A stretch of DNA of 64,000 bases from Urophycis tenuis (GCA_036785325.1 JAXIVH010000043.1:234501-298500), one strand, 5' to 3'. Shown: positions 1 to 32,757, counted from the stretch's first letter. Made by a program: numbers and translations. Notes: a model not told the origin generated them from the letters alone.

Positions 1-343
1 ATTGGCTGCAGCTTTTCTGTATACGCCGTCGCTATTGGTCTCTATTTCAAACTATAACTAACAAGGGCCTCACCAGAAATGTTGGCTACGTCATGTTTTT
101 TTAAAAGAGAAGTGTATTCGCATTTTGAATTGGCGTAATTCCAGATGGTCAAATTAGATAAATTATGTTAAAGCATTTGTTTTGTTTGCCCCCCGGCTTC
201 CACGTTTAGATTTGTTTTTTAATATATACACTCCGTTTACCTTAGAAGGACTTTGGTTTACATCATATTTTAATCGGCGTATGCATATTTCTATTTGTTA
301 TTGGTGTTTGACAAACCCGAACATCACGTTTTGAATTTGCTAA

Positions 344-815
344 AGGCCGGCGCACACCTTTACGATGTCATCGTTTCATCGTTTGTCGGGTGATCGGCAT
401 AACAATTCGGACCGTATTTGACACGCTCGCTCGTCCACCGCACACTTGCGAATTTACGATTTTTCCGACCGAATGTTATCACATGACCGAAATAGGAAGC
501 CACAAATCACGTGACTTTCAAACTGAAAACCAGCCATGTTTGTGTCGTAGTCGTCCAACGTGACTAAGTGCGCTATTCACATTGGCTGTTTAAATAATCC
601 TGCGCGATGACATCGGAAGAGAGACCGCACACACATACGATTGTATTCGGCACGAGGAAAATCCGTACGGAAATATCAAACATGTTTGATTTGATCCGAT
701 GAAACGACAAACGACAAAATCGTTTGTCGGCTGCTACCGCACACATTTACGATTCCCATGCGAAGTCATCGGGCCGACAAAATCGTACACGAATCGTAAA
801 GGTGTGCGCCGGCCT
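344..815. mobile_element. Non-autonomous DNA transposon (MITE), PIF/Harbinger-like
   Basis: The two ends are exact inverted repeats of about 22 bp (AGGCCGGCGCACACCTTTAC at the left end, its reverse complement at the right). They are flanked by a 3-bp direct repeat TAA at 341-343 and 816-818, which fits the TWA target duplication of PIF/Harbinger elements. No transposase reading frame is present in the 472 bp, so it would need a transposase in trans. Three internal segments at about 438, 625 and 737 resemble the terminal repeat (CCGCACAC, then TTACGATT or ATACGATT). The class is inferred from duplication length; the inverted repeats and the duplication are seen directly. Confidence 0.75.
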
Positions 816-818
816 TAA

Positions 819-1290
819 GGCGATCACAAAAGGTCTTTGAAATCTGACCTATAGAGAAGCAATTAGTTTTCCATTAAACGTGTCTTTTTCATCATAACCA
901 AACATCCAGAGACATTCATTCAAGCACAGCAGCATTTACATCTCATAACATGAACAAACCTTTTCATTAAGAACAAAACATCCAGACACACTCATGCACT
1001 GCAGGCATTTACATCTTAAAACATGTGAATAAATATAAAACACAATGATTTGCTCTTTTGCACATTACATTGAAATAAAATGGTAATGCATTTGTTTATT
1101 TGTATAACTGGACATAGTAAAACTGGGAGAGGAAGAAAAGAAAACTCCAGCAATGTCTTTTCTTTCCATTTTCAGCATCAAAACAAGCAAATGCATCACT
1201 AGGACAGACTACTCAAACAATATGGCAGAAATCAAGTGACACAAAGCTAAATGAAAGCACTCTTCGGCCTTCTGTGAGCAGAAATACCAC
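819..1290. other. Intergenic sequence downstream of strap
   Basis: This AT-rich stretch lies beyond the likely 3' end of strap. It contains an imperfect local duplication (AAACATCCAGA followed by CATTCA or CACTCA, near 899 and 966). I see no coding exon and no RNA gene in it. Confidence 0.5.
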
Positions 1291-1296
1291 TTTATT
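1291..1296 (-). promoter_or_regulatory. Candidate polyadenylation signal of strap
   Basis: AATAAA on the minus strand, about 420 bp past the strap stop codon. It is the best-placed canonical hexamer for that gene. The 3' UTR it implies includes the (TG)n tract at 1459-1491. No transcript evidence was available. Confidence 0.45.
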
Positions 1297-1457
1297 CCGC
1301 TCACATCAATAAAATAAGAACTTGAAATAAAATAAGATGAGCCACCCTGGTCTGGCTCCAGGGGGGACTGTGGACACGAGACAGATCTCTTGAAGGAGAG
1401 GCCAGGGGTTAGTGGGACAGACTCTTACACTACAGACCAATTACCAAGTTTTGTACC

Positions 1458-1458
<1 letters not shown>

Positions 1459-1491
<33 letters not shown>
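1459..1491. repeat. (TG)n microsatellite in the presumed strap 3' UTR
   Basis: About 16 TG dinucleotides on the plus strand. On the strap transcript this reads as (CA)n. Confidence 0.9.
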
Positions 1492-1494
<3 letters not shown>

Positions 1495-1712
1495 CCATGC
1501 CAATACCCATAGACCATTTGTATACATGTGATTATGTGGAGTCAGGCATCTGTATACATTTAGTACTGGACTTCCAATCCCCATGTTCTCCCCCAATTCA
1601 AAGTGTGAGACCAGAAGCTCCTAGCCCCCACAGCATCATTTATCATTCGATCCCAAAGAAGACGATCCTGTAAACTGTGTCATGCTGAAGGGAGGGGGGG
1701 AGAGCTCCTCCT

Positions 1713-3370
1713 TCAGGCCTTGATCTCAGCAGGCACAGGGTACAGGGGCTCAGGGTTCTCTGAGACTAGATCCTCTGGGGGGGGGGGGGGGGGGGGGAGA
1801 GAACACACACACACACAGTTTTTTTTTCTCCATACTCTGCATGTATGCCAATATAGACTGAAACAATTATACCGTAGTCTAAGAAAGAATGCCACCCTCA
1901 CTTAACACCTCGCTTTCACCAATAATTAAGGAAAAAGTTAGTGAATTCAACACTCCATCTAATTTCAAGTATTCAATTATTCCAGTTGTCAATACATTTC
2001 GATGGAGTGTTGAATTCACTAACCTTTTCCTTACACATGTGAGTTTTGAAGAGGACTTTTACGAACTTATCCGGAAAGACAGAAGAGACGTCGACACAGC
2101 GGTAGCCTTAGCAACAGCTAGTTGAAGCTATCAGAAAAGTGCTCTTTTAAATAAACTCCTGGTTTACTTACAAACTTTAAAATGCCTCGTTTTGTGAGTA
2201 CAGACCATATATGTACTACTACAGAAGTTGGGTAACAATCCATGCATTATAGTGGGGTAATTTACGAGATATACACAGTGTACCGGGCACTCCAATACTA
2301 AGCCAATCGGCTTATACCCCTAAACTTGATAAATATTGACCGTCGCTAAAAATGCATCTGAGGGGGTATTTGGCTGGATTATTGGTGGAAATTACCTCAG
2401 GGTGAATTTTTCTCCGAACCATCACTTTAAGACATTCATGTTTGGCCACAGAGGATGTAATCTTCAGGAGTGACTGTTTTATGTTGAGTGTCTTACCCTC
2501 AAATATATATGATCAAACCTTTTGCTTTTGGATATTCTGATAAAAAGCATCCAGATAGCATCCATTTATTAACTGTCATTACAAAACCCTGTATCTGCTG
2601 TGTGACACCCACATGTCCAGTCTGAGATAAATAAAGACATCTGTCCCAGTGTGAGGACAATGTTATAGGCCACTGTGGGACTAAATAGGTAGCTTGGTTA
2701 CCTGGCAGGACACACTTCCACAGGCCATAGGTCTTTCCCACAGCGGTCTGCCAGAGCCGCAGGGTGCCGTCCTCCGACCCACTGGCGTACAGCTCCCCGT
2801 CGGGGCTGAACCTGACGCAATGGACCGGCCCAAAGTGGCCCTTATACGACTCTGTGGGCAGTGACAGACTTTAGAACAGGCTCCTTTTGACACTTCTTGC
2901 ATTGCCAAGAAAGAAAGTGCGGAAAATTATGTTGCAGATTACAATATAATACAACGCAATAATACCGTTGTGTGTGATCAGTCATCAGCCCGTTTCCACA
3001 GCTTGTGGAGCGCATGTGTGTGATACTTTAAAGAACTTTTGGGAACTTTTCAAGACAGAATAAATCTACATCACATGTTGTATCTGAATGTTAAACAGAT
3101 AAACAAATCACTTTTCATGACGTGCAGTCAATACAATGAGGAACAACTTCGTGTTCACCCACACAGCAGCAGGGCGATGAGGCCCAAAGTGGGCTTCCAC
3201 ACCAGAGAACGAGGACAATGAGTCACTCACCCAGCTCCTCCATGGTGCTGTAGTCGTACTTGTAGAGCTTGAAGTCATCTCCACCGGCAACGATGAAGTC
3301 CTTCTCCGGGTGGAGGGAGGCAGAGTGGATGTTGGCGGGGGTGTCTATTGTTTTGATCAGTTCCAGGCTA

Positions 3371-3426
<56 letters not shown>

Positions 3427-6400
3427 AACCTATTTTTTTTTTTTTGTGCAAATTTAATGTACATAGAAGGATGGTACATTATAAAGGGCATGCAACAAAT
3501 CGGCGAAAAAGGGGTGCCCACCAAATTAAAAAGTCAATGGCAACAGTAGAAAATTATAGTCTTCAGTATTTTCCTAAAAAAAAACAAAAGAAGCATCCTG
3601 ACCGACAGCGAGTTTTGGCTCCAGTCTCAAAGCAGAGGACTGCCAAGTCATGAATCCATGCATACACCGGGGAGGACATTTGGCTAGAAATTCACATTTC
3701 CATGTAATGCAAAATGTCCTGGTGGCATTGAACTAAAATGTCCCCCATCTGGGATTAATAAAATACTTATTATCTTTTAACTGTTGTAGGTAACATTCAA
3801 AAAATGTAATCTGAGCATTCCTGTTGCAAATGCAATCCCTTTTAGAGGACATGACAGTTGCTATTTCCCCAAAGGATAATTTTGCAGCCCGTTTCGTGAA
3901 TTATGGCTGCAGCGTTCTCGCTCAATACTGGGCCAATCTCAAATCACTGCTGCATTAGTCCCTCAGAATCAAGCTGACAGTCACTGCTGGTGGCCTTGAT
4001 AGTCTTATTGGAGATCTGTGGTTAACAGGAGAAGTTCTGTGTTTGGAATGAAACACATAAAACACATACAACCCGACATGCTACATCTTGTGTATGCTAT
4101 TACCTCTTAGTGTATGCCTGGATGTATGTACATTTATGTATATTTTTTGTATATTGTATTACATAGGTTTAAACATAGTTTTGTATTATATATTCATATA
4201 TTCTAACACTCCACTATACGTAGAGTGTCTGTCTCTTCTTTCTTTTTTCCCTGGAGTATTGTAACAAATGCAATTTCCCTCAGGGATCATTAAAGTATGG
4301 CTGTCTGTCTGTCCATGAAAATATAATAAGTTTCATTCCTTTGGGTTGATTATACACAAATTCCCAGGGAATTGAGATTATACACAAATTAATTATCATG
4401 ATTAATCACAGCAAATTGTGAGATGCCATGATTGGTCTTAAAGAGCCGGGGGTGACATCTAAAGTCCCATTCAGTCAACTCAGGTCTAGACAATAGTAGC
4501 TCTTAAATCGAAGCATACAGCACATGTCGAGGAAAGCTGGTTGGGCCGCCTGCCCGTGTACCTGTGTGCATTGTAGAAGGCGATGGTCCGTGTACCTGTG
4601 TGCATTGTAGAAGGCGATGGTCCGTGTACCTGTGTGCATTGTAGAAGGCGATGGTCCGTGTACCTGTGTGCATTGTAGAAGGCGATGGTCCGTGTACCTG
4701 TGTGCATTGTAGAAGGCGATGGTCCGTGTACCTGTGTGCATTGTAGAAGGCGATGGTCCGTGTACCTGTGTGCATTGTAGAAGGCGATGGTCCGTGTACC
4801 TGTGTGCATTGTAGAAGGCGATGGTCCGTGTACCTGTGTGCATTGTAGAAGGCGATGGTCCGTGTACCTGTGTGCATTGTAGAAGGCGATGGTCTTCCCA
4901 TAGGTGATGAGCATGACGTCGCCGTCCGCCAGGTACTCCATGCTGCTCACCGACGTGTCGAAGGACAGCATTTTCACAGCCTCAGGGGTGTTCCGATCCC
5001 AAAGTCTGGCCACACACCGAGGCCGACAGACACACACAAACTTTAATATGTTACTTCCACTGAGATCACACTACTGCCCTTCAAGTATGTGAGGATGCAC
5101 GGAACAGTTTCTGTCCCCTCAAATGTTTTCCCCCACATTCCATTTGAGGCATAAATAATAAAGTTTATAACAAAGTATAAAGTTTACTTGAATCTTGAAT
5201 AAATTGGTGTTTATCCAATCGACGCAGAAATGAATGAGTCATTCAATCAAAACACCATACACCACTACTTTAATATGAATAATATACTTCAATAAATTGG
5301 GCTGGGGTAACTATGGCTACTGACCGGACAGTTCGGTCTTCAGATGCTGACAGGATGTGCTGGTCGTCATGGCACCACAGGGCTTTCTTAATGGATGCCG
5401 TGTGGCCAGGAATCTCCTGTGGTGCTGTGGGAAAAACACAAGTGGGAGTATTAGCCCAAATGAATGACAGATCCCCCACCAGCTATATGCAAATAGGGGC
5501 CATTTAAAAAGGTCAGGTAAAGGAGGCACCTAATTAGGGAGTTAAGAGCTGGCTAAAGGATAGTCCTGAAGCAACAACTACATGAAACACTTCCTTACCT
5601 TCATCTGGTTTGCTTAGGTCATAGATCCTCAGTACTTTGTCATTACCACCAGTCAACAGACAGTTACTGTCCTGAGAGAGAGAAACAATAAGGTGATAAT
5701 GACATTGTTTAACATACACTTCTGATATATACTACATGGTTGAATGTATGCATATTTCAATGTAGTTATTTAATTATTGCTGTATCTTGTGAGGACTGGT
5801 TCAGTAGGCCTGTGTCAGTCCGGACCTACCTTAGTGAAATTAACGGACTTGACGATGTGCTTGTGGGCCAGCGTGAGAACTTCAGCACCACTCACCGCAT
5901 CCCACACCTTTCTACATCGTTTAGGAGGCAAAAGACCATCAAGACACCCAGAGTGACACCAACATTTCCTCTTTTTTTTTTTTTTTTACATGTAGTCAGT
6001 TAGCAAATGCTTCAATCCAAGTGACTCCCAGCTGGGGCCACGCTACACAATGTTCAAGGCCAACGTGGGAACAATGAAGCCAGGAGGATTGTACAGTCTG
6101 TACTTCTGGTCAGAGCTGACAGGTGGTAGAGTCAGAACCTAAGCATGTGTGAGTGAAACAAACGGGCAGCACAAAACAGCAACAGTCTTGTGACCCACAA
6201 AGTCCACAGTTGTCATGTGTGGGTTAAGATGGAACCATAATATCAGCGGGTTCAGGGGTTAAATGGGCGCCGCTCAATCACTGGATCATTGGAATATCTT
6301 GTGCAGTGCAACCCCAGCTTCAGGGATTTTATCTTACACATGTCATTAAAGAGCCGGGAGGGGTGGACAACTTGACTTCAGCCATTGGGGTGTGAATGAA

Positions 6401-7267
6401 GGATGTTTCACTACAGGGTTAAACACCTTAACCACAACACTATCGCGCCACAATCAGCGAGTTGTCCTACGTTACAGGAGACCACAGAGGGCCTTTTAAG
6501 GCACTTAGCTTTATCAACAAACAATCTGGTAAATGTGAGCACATTTGTGTCGTTGAGAAATTGCCAAGCACAGAAAGGAAAAGTCTGAATATGTTTAAGT
6601 TCAAGAGGAGGTCACATATTGATCTGATTCAATTGTGTAATGGTTCAGGTGTTCAACTCTCAGCTGGACACTGGGTTCACACCATATTGTGCCATCTTTG
6701 AACAAGATGACCAAGCCCTACCTGCTCATTAGCGAGCAGTAAATTACGTCACTTCGTGTAGCTTTGGCTAGAAACGTCTGTGATGGCTGTCTCCTAGCAA
6801 CAGGGACACACATGAGTATACCGGTCAGTCCTACTCACGCTGTAAAGTCGGCTGCCGCAGTGGCCGCTTTCGTGGCGTCTGTGTTCAGAGTGGCGCCCCA
6901 GACAGCACCCTTGTGACCCAGGAACGTCCCGATCCAGTCCCCCGTGTCGCCCTGGCGCAACATCGGCTTGCCATCTGAGGAAAATGCGAGATCGGGCCAT
7001 TGGTTGCCTTGTCAAAAGAATGGGTTTACATCACGAACTGATGCGATAAAGTACCCACGAACACGTGCGTTTTTACCACAACGGTCAATGGGGTCAATAT
7101 ATAAGACATGCATATGAACTGTTAATGTACTAATGGTGGTCAAGTGTCAGCTCACCTTTGCAGGCACTGATGAGGAAATAGCCGAAAGGAGTGATGCCGC
7201 TGAATGCTAGGTCAACTACCGGCCTGGTGTGCCCAGAGCAGGTCAGCGGGGTCTGTCTCATCGCCAT
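1713..7267 (-). CDS. strap: strap: serine/threonine kinase receptor-associated protein (WD40 scaffold)
   Basis: Nine coding exons on the minus strand join in frame to 990 nt, or 329 residues plus stop: 7156-7267, 6839-6974, 5830-5911, 5599-5671, 5325-5424, 4868-5005, 3231-3367, 2702-2851, 1713-1774. The start is ATG at 7267 (MAMRQTPLTCSGHTRPVVDL), as in human STRAP. WD40 blades are visible throughout, for example GHKGAVWGAT, AKVWDAVSG, LLTGGNDKVLRIYDL and ASGSEDGTLRLWQT. The C-terminus ENPEPLYPVPAEIKA matches the family end (PSAPDVKA in human). At 329 residues it is slightly shorter than human (350); the shortfall lies just before the C-terminus, where exon 8 splices directly to exon 9. STRAP family members bind the TGF-beta type I receptor and SMAD7 and also associate with the SMN complex. 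Exon 6 ends in a 34-bp minisatellite that repeats its own donor. The exon 7 acceptor is preceded by (TG)n and the exon 9 acceptor by a C-run. The gene is head-to-head with bicd1. Confidence 0.93.
1777..1797. repeat. G-run (C-run on the strap sense strand) at an acceptor
   Basis: About 21 consecutive G on the plus strand. On the strap pre-mRNA it is a poly-C tract ending directly in the CAG acceptor of the last coding exon. It is prone to length slippage and assembly error. Confidence 0.9.
1928..2032. repeat. Long inverted repeat (hairpin) in strap intron 8
   Basis: Arms 1928-1959 and 2001-2032 are 32 bp each and reverse-complementary with a single mismatch, separated by 41 bp. The arms share GTGAATTCAACACTCC and its complement. 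This may be a foldback element remnant; no flanking duplication is obvious. Confidence 0.85.
3371..3423. repeat. (CA)n microsatellite at the strap exon 7 acceptor
   Basis: About 25 CA units on the plus strand. On the strap pre-mRNA it is (UG)n ending directly in the UAG acceptor of exon 7, so the repeat itself serves as the tract upstream of the splice site. Confidence 0.9.
4234..4320 (+). mobile_element. Retroposon 3' end (LINE-tail-like) in strap intron 6
   Basis: The phrase CAATTTCCCTCAGGGATCAT, followed by TAAAGTATG and a short (CTGT)n tail, is typical of the 3' ends of teleost non-LTR retrotransposons. There is no coding part. The family assignment is from memory. Confidence 0.4.
4555..4894. 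repeat. 34-bp minisatellite, 10 units, derived from the strap exon 6/intron 6 junction
   Basis: Ten head-to-tail 34-bp units, essentially identical. On the minus strand each contains the last 23 or so coding bases of strap exon 6 (ATCGCCTTCTACAATGCACA, then CAG) and the first intronic bases (GTACACGGACC). Each unit therefore repeats a CACACAG|GTACAC donor. The unit is not a multiple of three, yet all three minus-strand frames are open across the array. Confidence 0.95.
6618..6735 (+). mobile_element. tRNA-derived SINE fragment
   Basis: A box-A-like GGTTCAGGTGTTCAACTC and a box-B-like GGGTTCACACC, followed by sequence shared with other copies here (TTTGAACAAGATGACC, then CCCTACCTGCTC). It lies in strap intron 2. 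It belongs to the SINE family seen at about 18270, 47110, 47520, 53220 and 58200. Confidence 0.5.
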
Positions 7268-8628
7268 GTTTCTTCACAAACACACAGTTATTGCTTAATC
7301 GAGGCAAACCTCGCAACAAACTGACAAGTGTGCCAGCTAGCCGTGCGTCAGGTAATTGGGGGTCTTATGCTAACCGGCAAAGCAGTAGAACCACCAGAAC
7401 TTCACGCTACGTAAAATAGCGCTGTCTTAACAAATACGTGAGACGTGTGGATGGATATGAGTCAAATATGTCGGTCAATGAAACGACGGGCACCCTCCCA
7501 GCATCAGAATGTTAATGCTAATAGCTACAACATTGCAACTAACTAGCAAGCGTGGACTCGGTTAGCCGAGCACCAAGAAATAAACATGGATGATACACTT
7601 CCGGTAGCACGGCCCCGCTCTTCTTCTTCTACATTAAACGTCGCACAAATGGCACTGCTGACCTCGCTCAACCCTGGAGGAAACGGTCGGGCGAGCTATC
7701 GTGTTAGGATTTCCACGCTTAACCAAAAATGTGTAGAAAGTATACAATGTCAACGCATTCGCATTCGAGAAAATAGCGGTTGCCCGTATCAACGTATAAA
7801 ATGTAAATTTATGGGTTGTTTTGCAACACCAGCCACTTGGACAAAGTGTTGCTGTAAACCATTGACAATTGCTGCATTGTTCAACAATAGTCATTTGACA
7901 TCGTTGACCTTTTCATGTATTAACTTGAAACAAACTGACTAGTTTGCATATGTGCCACACTCTAGCGAAAGTCAAGCCAAAACTCGGAGGATTAAAAAAT
8001 AATATTTTTTGATAGGTGGCAATGAGGCTTATTTTTTTTAGATTTATTCAGTGTATTCAGTAATGAACGCGGACCTTAGGTGAGTGGCATGCAACAGAAG
8101 TGCTCCGTGGTGTTACCGCGGTCGGACGGCAGGTGTGACATGCATCAGGGAGTGGATCATCATGGTGATCATGGTTTGAGGGAGAGACCGTGCAGGAGTC
8201 AGGCTGGTCGACGTCATTGAAGGATGGGAGCGATGGGCACTTTGCTTCGTGGCTATAAGAAGAGATGGCGTCCCGGCTCCGGTGAATAAGCAGAAATCAC
8301 AGGAAGGAGGGAAAAAAACGAAATATAAAACAAACCCGATGCTGGTTGAGATGCTGCGTAGGCTATTTGAACCATCGGATGGAAAATACGGGAGTTACAA
8401 TGTCGACGATGGCAACACTATAAGGATATTACAGGATCTGGCGGATACAGAATTAATTGTCGTTTTGTTTTTGCAATCATTGTAGGGTTTTATTGTAAGA
8501 GAGTAGTGGTGGGTTCATTGTCCACCTCCATAGCTTCTCCCTCCGGGACTCTCTGCTCATCCGACGCAGGGAGAGACACGGGGGGAGGAGAGGGGAGACA
8601 CGGCGGGGGGGCCAGGGAGAAAGGGGCG
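7268..8628. promoter_or_regulatory. Divergent strap/bicd1 intergenic promoter region
   Basis: The start codons of strap (7267, minus) and bicd1 (8629, plus) are 1.36 kb apart and point away from each other. On the strap side, 7596-7604 reads CCGGAAGTG on the minus strand, a consensus ETS/GABP site of the kind found in housekeeping promoters, about 330 bp upstream of the strap start codon. From 8540 onward the sequence is G-rich and leads into the bicd1 start codon. Open frames inside the region (for example 8249-8485) show no recognisable homology and are more likely 5' UTR. Confidence 0.5.
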
Positions 8629-29215
<20,587 letters not shown>

Positions 29216-31556
29216 TGGGCACCACACACACGCCTTTTCCCTTTGACCACATTTCTCACTGTCAAACTAACTCAATTCGGACACTACAACTCATCCTACT
29301 TGTTCTGTCGCTGGGCAGATGGAGAAAATGGGGATCACAGAGAGGAAGACAGAATGGTTTCCTTTTTCCTGTTTCCTGTGCCTAAGACTTGACCAATGGG
29401 TTTTGAATGTTCAGTGACTTTGCTCAGGGATTTGACAAGAGGAGCACAAGTGGCTCCGCCTTCTTTCCATTCTGAGACTGTTGATTAGTCTACAGGATGG
29501 TCGTAGAGACTTTTTAAAGAGTGTTTTTATATTATGAGCTCTTAGTTTGGCCTTTCGGGCTGAACATCACATATGCATGGAGTGAGCTACACACACGCTC
29601 AGAAGGTTCTCAACCAACAGTTGTTGTTTTAAACTCACTTCACGACACTTTACATGTTACTCAATTCCATTCTCTATAATAATATTCACTCTCTTTTGAA
29701 TGCTGAACACATACTTATATGAACACATGACAGCTAACCAAATAATCATTCAGTAAGTATTTCTTTTGGATGAGGTCATGTGTTTATCTTGGAGATGCCA
29801 GAGTTTGTGTTAGGTCACTGCGATGAACGAGGAGGGACTTGTTTTGGTGTCAGAAAGAACGAGAAGTATGTCAGAAAAAGCTTGAAATTGATTAGATTTT
29901 TATTGGCTTAAGGGGGAGGGGGGAGGGACCAACTCAAGTCGGTGTTGCTATGAGCTCGAACCTCAATGTCTGCAGTCTACTGTAGGCATCCTTGAGCAAA
30001 AACCAAACCCTTGACTGCTCTTTGATGACATGTATCTGAAGTCACTCTATGGTGAATTGGACAAAAGCATCTAATAGTTAGAGATTTAATGGCTGTACAT
30101 GACAAGTCAGTCCTCATCCAAACTACTATGCCAAACTACTACAAATATATGGGCAGGATAGATCAGCAGGGTCACATCTGCTGAAACACCCACCATGTCA
30201 ATAGCTGATTGGCTCAAAGTGATGTGACTTACAAAAGATGACATCACTCATTTAAGTGAGACGCATTAAGATATGTTTAACATTAAAGGGCACTGCACCT
30301 GCAAAGGGGTAACTTGTGAATACAACCAGGGGGAGAATATAGCCTAGCCAAATGGGTACAACTGTACACACTTCTCTGGTGCTTATTTGTCATGTTTGAT
30401 TTTGCTTTTACCCACAATGTCGCCAACAACTCTAATCCCTCATCTCAGATCCAGCAGTCCTACTAATATAAAGTCCAACAGTCCCACTAACATAAAGTGC
30501 TGCTAGTATAAAGTCCAGCAGTCCTGCTAATCTAAAAGACATACGAATCCCAATCCCCAAATGTTTAACATACTAACTGAATTTAGCCATCCAAACATCC
30601 GTCCTTATAGTTTCAGTCAAAAGTCATATACTTAGCTATGCGTGTTTATATTGGGATGATGGTTTCACAGCTGTAGTATTGGTATATACTCTGTCTGGTA
30701 CTACTGGCTGAATGGAGAATAACATCCACCAATTCATTTATGTTCAACTGCATTACTGGGCCCACAAAAGCAAAGAAATATATACGGTTGCAGGTATGAC
30801 GGACACCACATTCGGCAGTTGGCAATCAATCAGAGAACTAGAACAGCATCTCAAGATCTCGAGAGCACTTTTGCTGATTCAACATTTGATTGTTTTTCTG
30901 CTGTTATATCATTGGCTCTGTTGTGTTTCCTTTGTGAATGAAATCTGTGAATACTGCAGATAATTGGTTAGGGCTGACAGCTCACCCTTGCATCAGTGTT
31001 ATCGTTAACATTAAAACATCAACCATGACTTCAGTGTTTATAGTGTGTTACTATAGTAGGTCTGCATTCAGTAATGTATGTATCCTATCATATTAAACCA
31101 AAGACAAGAACATCTATTGAAAAGGTTAGCATTTTAGGTAACTCATCATTTGACATAAGCCCTATATTGTGTTTTAAGCCCAAATAACCATGCATACATA
31201 TTACTTGTCCTTCTCATTCCCAACCAACACATCCACAGTTCAATGAACCCTAAAGAGAAACCAACTGTCTGACTCTGGCATCCCCTGTCACCTGAGACAG
31301 CCACTGCAGAGAAAGAGAAAACATGCTGGTCTCTGAGAGCTTGCTCGTCACATAGCACCAAAATCAGGGAAAGTGGCCCACCAAAGCTTATCTGGATATC
31401 TAAACCATTTCTGCATTACTGCTTGTAACTTGTCACAGCTGTTTTTGGAGGTAATAGAGGTGATTATTCGGTCAGTAGGTGAAGTAAAATAACTATACTG
31501 CCATTACCTTGTTTGGCTGTTGGCCTTAGAGTACAGCAGTACTGAATATCTCTGCT

Positions 31557-31740
31557 TTGTGTATGTATGTATGTATGTATGTATGTATGTATGTATGTGT
31601 ATGTGTGTGTGCGTATGTATGTGTGTGTGCGTGTGTGTATGTATGTATGTGTGTATGTATGTATGTATGTATGTATGTATGTATGTATGTATGTATGTAT
31701 GTATGTATGTGTGTGCGTATGTGTGTGTATGTGTGCATGT
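31557..31740. repeat. (TATG)n / (TG)n compound microsatellite
   Basis: About 180 bp of TATG units with TG interruptions. The open frames in several phases are compositional artefacts. Confidence 0.9.
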
Positions 31741-32317
31741 GTGAGAGTGTGCAGGTGCATGTGTGCACATACTGTGGTTGCGTGCATGTGCCTTACTACT
31801 CAGCAGGACACAGTATAAAGCAATACCTCTGTAGCTGATCACGTTTGCCTTGGTCATCTTTAAGTTTTGAAAAAGATGACACTGTTCTTTTATGCGTCTG
31901 CACAACCAGTTAACATTAGTCAACTTGATTTTATTTCCTGTTTTTGATTGGTCTGTTTTTTTCTGTAAGCAAAAGTCGATTTCTTAGAACACGAGTAAAC
32001 AATGGGTTCTCTGTAGGCAGGCTACTAGCTAACCACAGCCACCATCCCATCCTCCATGTCTGCACTCCCATCCTCATACAACTCACACATGGAGGCTGTG
32101 TAGTGCTTTGTCTGGTGACGTCTCTGGGCTCTCGTCTTTCTCTGTAAACGGCCAAACCCTCTCGACTGCAACACAACACATCTGAACCTGGACACGAGCC
32201 ACTTCCTGGGAACCAGGGAAGTGATGCAAACATGTCCAGATTAGATTCCATCAATGAAAAGGAAACCACCTCCTCTCTGTGATACCTCTTCTCCTTGAAG
32301 TGCCCGTGCAGACAGAA

Positions 32318-32430
<113 letters not shown>

Positions 32431-32722
32431 CTGCATGGAATACTGTATCCAATATAAACCCCCTAATGTTATGATTTGCCACAATTAAAATTCCAATCTG
32501 ATTTAGATGTGTATCAATGTAAATCTATGCTCCATTATATCTGGAAGACACCAGCAATACAGTTGTTGGAGACAAGGGGGTTGGCCGGTATAGCAGACAT
32601 GTTGGTTTGACTGCGCAAATGTACTTTGCAGACTGTTTCCATTAGAATAGTCAGTACCAAACAAAACCGTGTCCATGTGGGACAGAGGTCAAAACAGTCA
32701 CAGTATTGATATTGTGAAATAT

Positions 32723-32757
32723 TTAAATGTTTCTCTCTGCCAGAGAGAAACATTTAA
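32723..32757. repeat. Perfect 35-bp palindrome
   Basis: Arms of 17 bp (TTAAATGTTTCTCTCTG and its exact reverse complement) surround a single C at 32740. It could extrude as a cruciform or act as a fold-back; no known element was recognised. Confidence 0.9.

Noticed and set aside
8249..8485. 79-codon frame upstream of bicd1
   Set aside because: It is not in the bicd1 exon 1 frame continuum, has no homologue I recognise, and lies where the 5' UTR is expected.
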